A stretch of 64,000 nucleotides of DNA, taken from positions 14,698,534 through 14,762,533 of the forward strand of contig CM060203.1 in the NCBI GenBank assembly GCA_030562195.1. The letters run 5' to 3'. How positions within the stretch are numbered: the first letter of the stretch is position 1; every line of letters starts with the position of its first letter. This stretch comes from Nipponacmea schrenckii (taxonomy: Eukaryota > Mollusca > Gastropoda > Lottiidae). Below are positions 23,370-35,644 of the stretch, one piece after another. A model generated the notes under the pieces. The model was given only the letters and a program-made list of their open reading frames with translations. It had not been told where the DNA came from and ran no database searches. A program made the translations under genes and the position numbers.

Positions 23370-25705
23370 TAGAGTAATTGCAAATTCCAAAGTTACTGTT
23401 GAATAAGCAGTGTCATGTACATAAGAAATATAAAAAAAAAAAAATATTTTACAATTAACATGGGATTATACATTACAAAATTCAAAAAATACAAAACTAC
23501 AAAAAAAAATGTTCAAAAAGAAACTTTAATATGTAAAATAAAAATTGACTATTATAGGTATGTTCTGAGTGTATTTCGGAAATAAAAATTAAATTCAGGA
23601 CGGTGAATAATATTTTGATTTTTTTGGTAGGTTTAAAGAAACAGTCTGATTTTTTTAAGTAGGTTGGAAAAGAATGAAAATTAAAAATATAACTTAAAGA
23701 AGCAGCTTAAATGAATAAAAAGTCCACTGACAACAAACAAAAAGTACTTTGACAACAAACAAACAAACAAACAATGATTATGCAAAGTATGTATAGTGAA
23801 GTAAAAATTATTTATCCTCATCAGGCTACAATTAAAAACATAAACAAAAGCAGTTTATTTTGTTTTTCAAGGTAGAATAGATAGTATATGAACCTATACA
23901 AGCATCTTGTTCATTACTATTTGAACAACCTCAAAATAAAGTGGACTGCTCTTATTGATGGTTTAAAAAAGACCTAGATATGCATAAATCTTGACTTGAA
24001 TAACCGAATCCTGTCCAAATTTGACCCCTTTTAATATCAAGTACAAATTGCCTTTTACATAGTAATGTGCGTATATTTAAATATCTGTAATAAGATCTAC
24101 ATTATGCTACAGTAATTTGTATATGAATTAAATATATAATATTTAAATTCAGTAAAGAGATACAAATATTTGAAAAAAAAGTCTTAAATGCAAACCATTA
24201 GCACAATTGCACTCATAAACAAAAGAGTTTACAAATTAAAAAGAATAAAGAATGAAAATGTAACAACAAACATTGGACATTAGAAGGGAAAGTTATAAAT
24301 TTCAATTCACAATCACTTCCTTTATTGTAGACTTTCAGTTCCCAAAAAAAAAACCTAACCAAACAATCAAGTTATGATGCACAGAAAAGGCATTTAGTGA
24401 TAGAAAGTGCAAGTTTGACACTTTTGAACAAAGATATTGTTTCATTTATTGCATTTTGTGTTGATAACTTTATAATGAAAAATACTAAAGACTTTGAAAA
24501 TGATATTTTACAAGCAAGAACAATTGTCTTAAAATTTTTTGAGAAAAAACATGATTTGGTAATAACTAATTGAAAAAAAATATCTTTCCTTATAAGGCTT
24601 ATAATAAATAAATCAAACAATTAAATTTAGTAACATTTCTGGGCTGACATGATCTACTGTCTATTGAAAATGATTTAAAAAAAACTGAGCACTAAATGTT
24701 GTGACTACTTTGACACAAGCAGTATCGAATGCAGCAATCTAACAACCAATGAAAACTAATCAATCCTTAATAAAGTTCGACATGATTTCATTCGTTTGAT
24801 TCACACTGAGCTTTCAAAACCTAATAAAAATGAAAAATTATAAAACTGTACAAAGAAAATAATTTGAGATGAAAAAACTTGAGTATTTTCGATACACACT
24901 TCTAGTCTATAAATACAAAACCTATATTTGTGCTCCCAACTTAAAAACATCCTTTCTTTAGGATTCTGGGAAATTTAGAATTTTGGTGGTAATGTTTAAG
25001 GGCTGATGTCAAACCCTTTTTCACAAGGAATATTTGTGAGGTCACAAATCTCATACCTGAATGACGTAAACCAATAAATCTATAGTACTTTATTTGCCAG
25101 CAAATCCAACTTGCTATCACAGCACTAAATATTGTAGCAGACGTGAAAAGGATTTGCAAGTCTGAAAAAAGGCATGTATCACCTAGTATGTAGTAGTCCT
25201 GAAATATTATATCTTGATATCGTTGACTGTTCATCAAAACATTTTGTCTTGGCACATTTAAAAAGATTATTGACGGAGTTGCCTCCCATCCTAATTTATA
25301 GAGCAGGCTTCTAAAATTCTCTCATTTCTTCAAAGAGTTCTATTTAGTTTCTATCAAAAATTCCCATTTCAACCAGTCTGAAACATTGGCACATATTAAT
25401 GGAGATACCTCCCGTATATTACCTCTCACATTGAGAAGATTTGAAAATTCTTTAAGAGGCACAAAATATTCGAAGTTAGGCTGGCCCTAAATGGGCATTG
25501 TTATGTTCACTTTTCACAAAAGAAATTGGGTCTTTCTCCCTTCAGTTGACTAAAAGCGGCTCTTTAAAAACAGCAGAAATTATGGCAACCAAACTATAGT
25601 TTCAAAAATCAAAAAATACTGTCTTTTTTCAGCAGATTTCCCTAAAAACGGATCTAGATGATTTAGTAACAAACTAGTGCTGTGCATTTTTTTTAAACAC
25701 GTCTG
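23370..25705. other. very AT-rich interval, probable 3' UTR of FGFRL1-like gene
   Basis: Full of A/T homopolymers with no supported exon. The right part is likely the 3' UTR of the minus-strand gene ending at 25711; reverse-strand AATAAA-type signals are present, but the poly(A) site cannot be fixed. Confidence 0.4.
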
Positions 25706-25710
25706 GTTAT

Positions 25711-28700
25711 TTACACAGGTGTTGATTTATACACTCCGGTACCTTCTCGACGACAACATAATGCCACAGTGATAGCAACTAGTCCTAACAACAATATTAT
25801 TCCAGCTATAGATCCTACTATAGTATATATAGTCCATAAACTAATAGTATCACTTTTACTAGATTCTCCTTCACGTTGCTGATTATCCACTTGACTGACA
25901 TCAAAATTGTCTTCTCGGTTTTCTGGTACAAAATCATAATTAACTGTAGACTTGCGTGGTTCTACTTCATACATGTTTTCGCGCTCTCGTTCAAATTCTC
26001 CTTCGTATTTCGGCTGAACGGGAAACATGGGATACATCATTGTGGTCTGTTCGTTGTAAACAAATGGCGATACAGTTGTCGTTTGATTTTTACGATTCTT
26101 ATTTTTGCGTTTTTTATTCTTGTTTTTCTTCTTTTTTCGACCATTTTTCTTGGTGTCTGGTGGAAAGAAAGTTACATTGTCCATGTCATTGTTTTTGTCA
26201 GGTTTTTGACGTTTGAAGGGTGGAAAGAATGTTTGGAATTCTGTGGTTGCCATGGTTGTAGTAGTAGGGGTGGTTGTTGGAGGAATTGTGGTGGTTGTCG
26301 TAGCAACGGTTGTTGTAATTGTAGTTGTAGTTGGCATGGGTGTTGTAGTTGCTGGGAGAACCTTTAAATACCCTATTTTATACGTGACACCCCATTTATT
26401 TCCTGCCAAACATCTGTATTCCCCATTATCTTTCTCACTAATATCAGAAATAATCAAATATTCTGGGTTGGGTCCACTGTCAATAAACTGAAAATAAAAA
26501 CATATTATTCACATGGCTAGGAATAATTGAGTGAGTATACTTCTGTTGGCACCAAGGGATTAAATCCACCACAATTTCTGATGCCTCAGCCAAGGTCAAC
26601 CTGACATCTGCTCAGTTGAAAATTGGACAATATCCCTAAACTGTTAATGGAATCTTGATCCAATCAAAACATGACAATTTTACCTCAGTTTTTTCGTAGG
26701 AATTGGTCTCCTCAGATGTAGATTCATGTCGTTTCAACCATCTGATAGTAGCGTTAGGATCGTTTTTAACTCGGCAGGTAAATGTTACTGTATCTCCAAC
26801 ATTGGCTGTTATATTGGGTGGAGCTTCAATCTCCAGTGGCCATATTTTACCTGTAAATATATCACACATTCTACATTTCTATTAGAATTATATTATTGTC
26901 ATAACATCTATTGAAATTAAATGCCATCAAGTTTTGGAAATAATATTTATATTTGAAAATTTCCAACAGAAGGTGTATATATATATAAAAATTTTGATTC
27001 TTCTTAAATGTTTTAATTAGAAAGGAGGGTTTTTAAACTGAAGGATATTTCATCCTTGATTTCTCACTCCCATTCAGTAAGCAGGACGATTTGCATATTC
27101 AGTATATCCTGCTTACGCGGCCACCTTTATTAAGAGCCCACCTTCAATAAGCGTCAAGTCCCCCTACGAGTTTTCAATGACTGATTGGTGACCGCCTTCA
27201 ATACGCGACCAGTGGCCATGTATTTACACTCCAAAGTAATCAAAATAACTCAATTAAGCGACTATGACACTTCTGATTATCTCCCTTAACAGATCATGCA
27301 TCGGTGATAATCACTGAGATTATCGCTAATCGGTTATTGATAATCTTCTACAGATTAATTTTATTGCTTATTGCTGATTAATATCTATCAGAATACAGGT
27401 TCTACTGTACACCTTAACTCTAGTTTTTGAAAGTTATCCCATACTTCCTGAGGATTGTGAATCTAAAAGACCAGTTGGAAGCATGAGATGAGCTCCAATC
27501 AATTAAACAAAATATTCACTACAGTGTACAAAAAGTGCAAACTGATGGAACTTTAATGGAGAAATAAATATAAAGAAATTGTTCAGCTAAATTAATCAAT
27601 AAGCTAACCATGGAAATTATAGCCTTCCTATCCGTGCATATTGATAATTTTCAGTGACAATGATGTCTATACTTGAGACTTTGATATATAGGAAAGTAGT
27701 TAAATTAGAAAGAGAGATGACTTACGTATAACTTTAACATCAAAACTCCAGTCGAGTCTGTCAAGTTTATTATGAATAACACAAGTATAGTTTCCACCAT
27801 CTTCTGGGTTTAATTTCTCAATTGATAAGATATGTTTCTTTAACTGCAATTTAAAAAAAAAAATACATTGACAAAAATAAAACACAGAGAGATTGATATT
27901 TTCTTTTAATCATTGAAAGAAATAAAAAATACATCTTCCCTCTAGCTAAAACAGAGACTGATATTTTTTTTAAAAAAACATCATGGAAAGAAATGAAAAA
28001 TACATTATATTTATCAACCCTAAGCTATCACTAAGATCTGAGAAGCAATACAGATCTCAAAGGTCCTTAGAATATAGCTTAAGAAATGAATTGTACACAC
28101 TGTCTCTGGTCACTATATTGGGGAAAGAAAAACAGCAGCATAAACCTTGATTCAACTCAACTTTAAGCCAGCTTTTCTGTGTTTCCACTTGTTAAATTGC
28201 TGTACCATTACAATGTGGGAACCGAAAACTTCCATTTTTGTTTTTGCAATTTATCAGGGGCCAAATGAAAGCTAGCTTAAAAGCAGTTTTTTTAAAACGC
28301 AAAAAGCTGGCTTTTTCTCGTTCAGTAATAGAGTACTAGTTTTATGGAACATTGAGAGCTATCAATAAGGTGTCACTTTTTAAATAGAGATGAAAGTGGT
28401 TCAGGAACCAAATAAACTCAATGGAAACACAGTGTTATTGGTAATAAAACTGGCTTTAAAGCTAGCATTACTTCACAATTCTAAAAACTGGAAACCAGTT
28501 ATTATGTACAGGCCCAAAATATTCATAATGTTCAGGGATCAGTAGCACAAGTCGAAAAAGAGGGGGCATTGCCTCTTTAATTATTAATTATTATTATATA
28601 TTATATAGTAATTTGTGACCATTAGTTGTAATAAATAATGAAGTTTTATTATAATTTCTCTAGTTAATATATTCTACATACTAGTACACAGTGCTATCAG

Positions 28701-31423
28701 GTGTCCAAAAAACTTGGCTCTTTTGTCACAAGCTGTTAATTTGACCTATGGTAATCAAATTATTGTAGGCTTGACTAATAGATTTAGTACTTTTGCTTTT
28801 GAAAAATTTTCAAGACCACAGTTAGTCCTTTCAGGAACCATAATATAACTCAAACCACTCGACAAAATTGATCTATTTTATTTCTTTAACCTGTCTCCAA
28901 TGTAACAATTTTTTCCGCCCCAGTTATTTTATATCTTAGCTGTCAGCGTAAAGAATTAAATTGGAGTGAAAGTCAATAATGTCTTGGAAAAGGTCTTTGA
29001 CTGCCAGGAACTTTCTTCGAGTGCTAGGAATAGTCTTTGAGTGTTAGAAATTGACTTTGAATTGCCTGAAATCAATTCTTAATTCAGTATTCAAGATACA
29101 ATTCCATTAAGGTTGTATTCACAGAAAACATTGAATGTTCGATCAATAAACTTCCCCTTTTTGACTGGCAGTTCAATCAACGCCCCCTATCAATTTAGAG
29201 ATGGGACCTTGGTTCAATATATAAACACAGCCTATTTCATTATAAATGAGGTTTTATTTCCTTGAAAATTCTCCATTTGTGGTAGCTCAATGAATTATAT
29301 ATTTAGAGTTTCTGGTATTGTTCAAATTGGTACATACTTAAAATATTATTAATTTCAGATGGGCTAAGGATTCCTTTACAATTGGAAATTAATAACGAAT
29401 TATCTTATGCTGCTATATAGTAGAATTTTCTTTCATTTACACATTGCATGGTTGACTCACAAACAGAAAGCTCAGCTTTAAAACTATATTTCATTTCTAA
29501 TAGTTTTGTCCAAACTACCCTTCATTTCCTTCCAAACTATCTTGGTTCTTCAAATCATTTTCTATGGTTTTGTCAAAACTATATTCGGTTTTCATTTCAT
29601 TTTCCATAGTTTTTGTCAAAACTATCTTGTCAAATTATCTTGAGTCTTCCTTTATTTTTCTATAGTTTTGGCAAAACTATATTGAGTCTTAAGTAAAGCC
29701 AGTAAAGTCTAGAATGGTTTGACGGATGCCAACTTTAAACATTAGGCTTGGATTCATGTTTAATTGATGTAGAACACAAGAAATAGACTAGAAAATAGAT
29801 TCTATTTAAAATAACAAAACAGTGTATATGCTACCATTCAATATATATCTGGCGGTATTTACCATTCTTTTATTTCCAGTGAATAACATTGATTTTATAT
29901 CTCTTATTGTGACAAACAACTCAAGGATAAATGGATAAATGAATGGTTTTATCAGTCCTATTATATAATGCAAAACAAAACCTATTTACAAGGTCATGGC
30001 TCACAGAAACAAGTGGTTGCCTAGCAAGATATGCCCACTTTTAATGATATTTCTGTTTCTCATCATATACACGATCACACCAAATTTCATTCAAATCAGA
30101 TAAAGACTGTTGTCTCTATAGCGTTTACAAGCCAATTTCGACAGGGGCAATAACCTATCATCGAAAAACATCAGATGAAAACTGTAGTCTCTATCGCATT
30201 GACCAGCCAAATGTGGAGGGACAGACCTGTCGGACCGACAGACGGACAGGGGTGACGACAATATATGACCAAATCATAAAAAGCCAAAACAAATTCGGGT
30301 TCCTTTAAAAAGCTGTAGGCATTCAGATGAAATTCAAATAGCCTATGTAAAGATCTCCGAACACCTCAAAATTGTAAACAAAATAAACAGCAATAATTTC
30401 CTGATTTCACACTTCAAGGTGTAGCCTGTTTGGTGATTTAACTAAGAGCAGAAGGGAAGTAGGTGAAACTCCATTCACTTCTTTCATTTTCATACATCAG
30501 AAAAATAAGCCAAAAGAAGACTCATTTAGTTTATTTGTTCTAGAGTAATCAAATGTAACCAGGCCAGATATTGTAGAATATAATGTGATGTTTTTATCTG
30601 GAGGTAAAGTCCCCTATAATCCCAGCCTCGCGTAATTACCCACTTTTACCAATATTAGTTTACTTGATTACTATACCCATAATCTGTAGAATTTACATAT
30701 TCCAGTCTAATAAATCAAGTACAAACCATCATTAACAGTGAATAATGATTTTTATTTAATGACCTTATACCTGGGTCCTTATGCCTGAAAACTTAATAAG
30801 ATTAAATCCAGACTTTAAGACATACTGTAATCTAATTGGAATAACCAAATTTAAAATATACTTTAGTAATTGACCAATTAGATAACTAGAACATTAAAAT
30901 CATCTTAAGTTTTCGAGAACAAGGGTCCTGATATCTGTTCTGTATTTCGGAGATATGTGCTTCCTTTATAATATATCTTTAATAATCAGTGGTGCAGGTC
31001 CAAAGAGCTGACATGGAAAAAAAGGCTAGTTGTTCGAATGGGACAACCAACCGAGGCTATATGTGCTACAGGCTGTGTGCGTAAAAGATTCCTAGACAGT
31101 TTGAAATTGCAAAAAAATGGGCTGATAGGCTGCTAATCTGGCGAAATTTCCCTCATTGCACACAGCATGGCATATCTGTCTTCATAAGGTGGAGAAGAGT
31201 AAGACGAAACACTCCATTAAATAAAATAATGATGTTCAACGTACCTTTATATCTGTATGTACATCCTCTGATATTTCTTCACCATTAATAAACCATTTCG
31301 CTTTAGGTCGTGGTCTTCCCTTGGCTGAACAATCTAACATCAATTTCTCTCCTTCCACAGCAGTTACAAGTTTCTCTTGTAAATTAGGCATAGACGTAGA
31401 TTTCCATTTAGGAGCTTCATGTT
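25711..31423 (-). CDS. FGFRL1-like Ig-domain membrane protein, 5' incomplete
   Basis: Minus-strand exons: 31423-31245, 27843-27726, 26850-26684, 26487-25711 (412 residues plus a split first codon). The intron phases agree throughout (1, 0, 1, 0). Two Ig domains resemble the D2 and D3 domains of FGF receptors. The first has APKW, a Cys in LMLDCSAKG, Trp in KWFINGEE, and DGGNYTC. The second has TFTCRVKND, IRWLKRH, and DNGEYRCLAGNKWG followed by VLP, as in FGFR D3. Next comes a Thr-rich stalk (about 38 residues), a strongly basic Lys/Asn/Arg stretch, an acidic/Glu-rich part, one membrane helix (IYTIVGSIAGIILLLGLVAI), CCRR, and a short tail ending Ser-Thr-Pro-Val, a possible class I PDZ ligand. 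There is no kinase domain; the stop follows the short tail. Vertebrate FGFRL1 has this plan and acts as a decoy or adhesion receptor. The signal peptide and any first Ig domain were not found. Confidence 0.85.
28150..28505. mobile_element. non-autonomous DNA-element copy ('ggaaac' family)
   Basis: In an intron of the FGFRL1-like gene. Shares 'ctggctttttctcgttc', 'aatagagtactagtttt', 'gtggttcaggaaccaa', 'ctcaatggaaacac' and 'ctttaaagct' with 51395-51645. Terminal-like sequences read 'gtgtttccacttg' on the left and 'tggaaac' on the right. Confidence 0.65.
28510..30980. other. intron of FGFRL1-like gene
   Basis: No exon seen. Around 29540-29690 the motif 'ttttgtcaaaactat' recurs about four times with variation. 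Confidence 0.5.
30985..31230 (+). mobile_element. SINE-like copy (body)
   Basis: One of the clearest bodies of the family: 'gtgcaggtccaaagagctga', 'gtgctacaggctgtgtgcg', 'aaatttccctcattgcac' and 'gtggagaagagtaagacg'. It ends 14 bp from the donor of the minus-strand exon at 31245. Confidence 0.7.
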
Positions 31424-31429
31424 CTAGAA

Positions 31430-34400
31430 ACAAATTGTACAATGTCATAAAATTGTTTGATATCAGTTTTAATTAAAAAGATTTTAGTCTTAAGTGTTAT
31501 GAACTCTCTCTAAGGGAAGCAGCTGTCTAAATTGATGACTTAACAGCTGAAATATCTCCGATTAAGCTTTAAAAGGGCAGAAGTGGGATGTATGATATTT
31601 TTCTGCATGAAAACCTTACATCAGTTTTGCTTTGCTCCAGATTTTTCACCTAAAACGCCTTAGTACCCCGCATTTCTACCACTATCCTTCCATTACTTGT
31701 AAAAGAAATGTTGAAATAACAGGTGGCATTGAATTCATTGAAAGCGGCTTATGTTTTTTTAAGCCCACTCTTTTTAAAATAGAATCCAAATAACACGTCC
31801 CAAGGCTAATCAGAGCTAAAATTGAACACAAAGCCATTGCCACCTACTTTTTCTCCTGGCCTGAGTTTCTATGGTCACCAAAGTCATAATAAATAGAACT
31901 GATAAAATACAATGAAATGATGCCATGGTGATGATTTTTAAATTTAACTTTCTACTAGAAATCTACCATTACTTTAAATCTGAAATTAGAAAAGAAATTA
32001 ATTCAAACTAAAAAATTATGACAACTGATTTTTTCATCATAAAAAGTTTGCAAGCCTTCAACCATTCAGAATTACCGGTCTATGATGTTTTTATTTCCTG
32101 TATTCCAAAAAACATTGTGGCAAATTTATGGTCACAATTTACTCTCCGTTAATCAAGGGCAATTACTCTGTTTCACTAAATCAAAATATATACAATTTGT
32201 CCAAATCTCAATACAAAAATTTGAGTCCATACACTTTAACAATCCATATTTTTATTTGAGTCAAGGGCAACGACTCTAAATGCATTAGTCAAAAACTTCA
32301 GGACTTGTCCAAAAACCGAAGAATACTTAACCTTGAGTGTATAATTATAAGAATAAAGTATCCTGTATATAAATGATTGACCTCTAATGGGTATTTGACC
32401 AAGTCAATAGTAAGACATACCTCATTGAAAGGTCCTGCCCATAATTTATATACTGACCCTTAATTAAACAACAAACAAGAGTACACATTTCTGTTGACAA
32501 CCCTTATCTTAAAGAACTATGAACCTTTTTATATATGAATGTTTGAAAAGGTGAGAGAATAAATGAATGAATAAATGAATGAAATGAATGAATTAAAAGA
32601 AATGTGGTAAGAATGTAAATGAAAAGATAAGTTAAAAATGAATAATGAATAAATTTACGAATCAATGTTAACTCATATGACTACAAAATTGAATACCAAA
32701 TTAACCAGCCCAGATGAATGTCAATGAATGAATGATATAAAATACGGAATAAAGGAATAAGGGCCCGAATTACAAGAAATATGGTAAGTACAGAATGTAA
32801 ATGGAGAGTAAGAAAATGAAAGTATTAACAGTATATCCCCTAGATGATTGAATGAATGAATGAATGACGCACAAGATACGGAAAAAGTAAAAAAAAATTA
32901 TTAAGTCAATTGGTGACAACCACCCCTAACAATTGGTTAATTATGAAATCCGTTAAATAATATCCATATCCTTCCCTTTATTACTATATATAGTAAGTAC
33001 TTGACGACTACTTTAAAACTCGTTAGGGAAATCAAATAAATTATTGTTGACAATTAATAGAATGCTAATTATTCATGTCTTACTGTAAAATAATCTTTTT
33101 AAATTTGTTTCATTGATATCGAGAAAAATAATTCTATTTTATAGTAAACAGCTATCCAGTTCACTTTTCAAAAAACAATTTTACGTTCAGTTCATCTACA
33201 ATTAAATAAAAACCGTCTTAACCATCAGAATGTTACAACTTATAATTTTTAGTGATCATCATCATAATAGAATAGAACACAGGGATGAAACACGATTTTA
33301 TTTCTTTCCTATGAACCAATAAGGTACAATTAGATGTAAAACTCCATCTCAATAAACGTTTCAAGTTACTTACAATTAACTTGACACAATTATACAATTA
33401 TTACCCAGTTACTAAATGCCACTTAAAAAAGTTACTAACAGAAGGCATCCTAGAGGATATAAAGAATCAGACAAAGTTATTACATAATGACTGTATAATA
33501 AGAAATTCATTTTCTAGTCCCTGAGGTGAAAACTTCATTAAAATGTCTGTCTGATAATGATGTTGTTAGAAACTAGATATAACCAGTGTATAACTTTCAC
33601 AGCCCAGGAAATTACATTACTCTTAGGAGGTCCAAACCAGAAAAATTGAAATATGAAGACATTTTTATATTTTTATTGGTGTGGCATATTTCAAACTGTT
33701 TCAACGCCTTTCTTCAAATAGTGTTGTGAAATAATGTTATCAGTGTGTTCACCATATTTCCAGTGTATTTGTCATCCAAATAAAATTGGAGAATAACGCT
33801 TATTTCTAAACTATCTAACTGAATTCTGTGTCTTAGAATGAATATAAAGTTTTTAAACATGGCCAATCATAGTATATTATATTTATCAGTAGAAAAACCT
33901 CCTGCAAAAAGTAACATAAAAGAATCCTTATATAACCTGATAAATCAATTATCAAAAAACCAAAAAAAAAAAACGCAATTGATTATTGCAAAAGGCTTAA
34001 TAAATTGATTGAAGCATTTTTCAATAACTACTTAGTTTTTTTAATTTTCCAGATTTTAAAGGGATTCTGTTACTATAGACACCAGGTAAGTTCACAGATG
34101 AATATAAACCCATATTGACCATTCAGGAGAACATAAATTTTAAGTCCATTCTCAGAAACAGTATCATTAAGAATTATTTCAATGGTTTTCTTAATCTGCT
34201 GATAATATTTTTTTATATTTTTATGAGATATGTCAATTAATGAATTGGACAACAGACAAATATCAACATTCACACAAAAAATGGTCCACTGGGATAATTT
34301 CAGTATTTATATGTGTATTGTGGCATTTTGTATAAGGACTCATGAATGGTGTTATCATTTTTTAAACTCTCACAATATGATTTCTAGCCACCATAAGAAA

Positions 34401-34925
34401 AAATTGGAAAATTGGTGGAATTCAGCCCCCGTTCCCGAATCACAAAGCTTAATGAAATTCTAACAATCCAAACCTAGTAATAATTACTAATAAGAACAGT
34501 ATATATCAATTTATCAGGAAGACTAAAGAGCTACAAGGTACCACAGTAAAGTATATATGAAATATGTCCGTTAATGTTTACACCTGCTGGTGAAAACTAC
34601 AGTTGTCATGGTAACATAGAGAAATATAATCCTCAAAGTTGAGATAGTTCAGCCTCCTTCCTATTTAATGTACAGATAACATCAAATTCTACCTGAAGTT
34701 TTTAAAACAAAATTACTACTGTAGTATTTTTACCTTTGTCTTGGCCTGTATTATTGTTATTATTCTAGTATGATAAAATCTTTATTATTTCTCATTGCAC
34801 ACTGCATAGCATTGTTCTAATTAGTAGACCTATATGGCACAATTAGCTAGGGACACAAAATCTGAGATAAAGAGATTTTTCTAGCTTTTAATTGTGTATC
34901 ATTTTATATGCGCCATTAACTGATT
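31430..34925. other. upstream intron or flank of FGFRL1-like gene
   Basis: I searched the minus strand for a signal peptide or first Ig-domain exon and found none. Contains (gaat)n microsatellites at about 32555-32600 and 32845-32870, and a short SINE-tail fragment near 34790-34850 ('ctcattgcacactgcatag'). Confidence 0.4.
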
Positions 34926-34929
34926 AGTT

Positions 34930-35640
34930 TAGCCTTAGTATGTGTATTAGGAACAATCAGAGCTTTTATTGGTTCTATGCTGATTTTCCAGTCTTAGTAT
35001 GTATCAGAGACAATTGTAGCTTTTGTTGGTTCTATGCTGATTTTCCAGTCTTAGTATATATAGAATATATATTATATAGAACAATCATAGCTTTTATTGG
35101 TACTATGCTGATTTTCCAATCTTAGTATATATAATATATATTATATAAAACAATCATAGCTTTTATTGGTACTATGCTGATTTTCCAGTCTTAGTATATA
35201 TATAATATATATTATATAGAACAATCATAGCTTTTATTGGTACTATGCTGATTTTCCAGTCTTAGTATGTATAAGGGACAATCATAGCTTTTATTGGTAC
35301 TATGCTGATTTTCCAGTCTTAGTATGTATAAGGGACAATCATAGCTTTTATTGGTACTATGCTGATTTTCCAGTCTTAGTATGTATAAGGGACAATCATA
35401 GCTTTTATTGGTACTATGCTGATTTTCCAGTCTTAGTATGTATAAGGGACAAACATTGCTTTTATTGGTACTATGCTGATTTTCCAGTCTTAGTATATAA
35501 TATATATTATATAGAACCATCATAGCTTTAATTGAAAATATTCTGATTTTCAAGACTTTATTAGTAGGGCTAGACCTTTGTGTATCAGGGACAATCATAG
35601 CTTTTATTGGCACTATTCTGATTTTCAAGACTTAATTTGT
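34930..35640. repeat. 57-bp satellite array with AT-palindrome variants
   Basis: About 10-12 units with core 'catagcttttattggtac', 'tatgctgattttccagtc' and 'ttagtat'. Standard units (57 bp) link through 'gtataagggacaatc'. Four variants instead contain a palindrome of the type 'atataatatatattatat', near 35055, 35130, 35205 and 35500. Both edges are degenerate. The length is a multiple of three, so the minus strand stays open. Confidence 0.9.
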
Positions 35641-35644
35641 GTAT

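Noticed and set aside
25876..26491. Plus-strand Val/Gly- and Cys/Gly-rich ORFs
   Set aside because: Antisense shadows of the Thr-rich and Lys-rich coding sequence of the FGFRL1-like exon.
35212..35628. Minus-strand 138-aa repetitive ORF
   Set aside because: The 57-bp satellite period is divisible by three, so the frame stays open by chance. The same holds for 1603-1992, 3353-3535 and 59092-59418.
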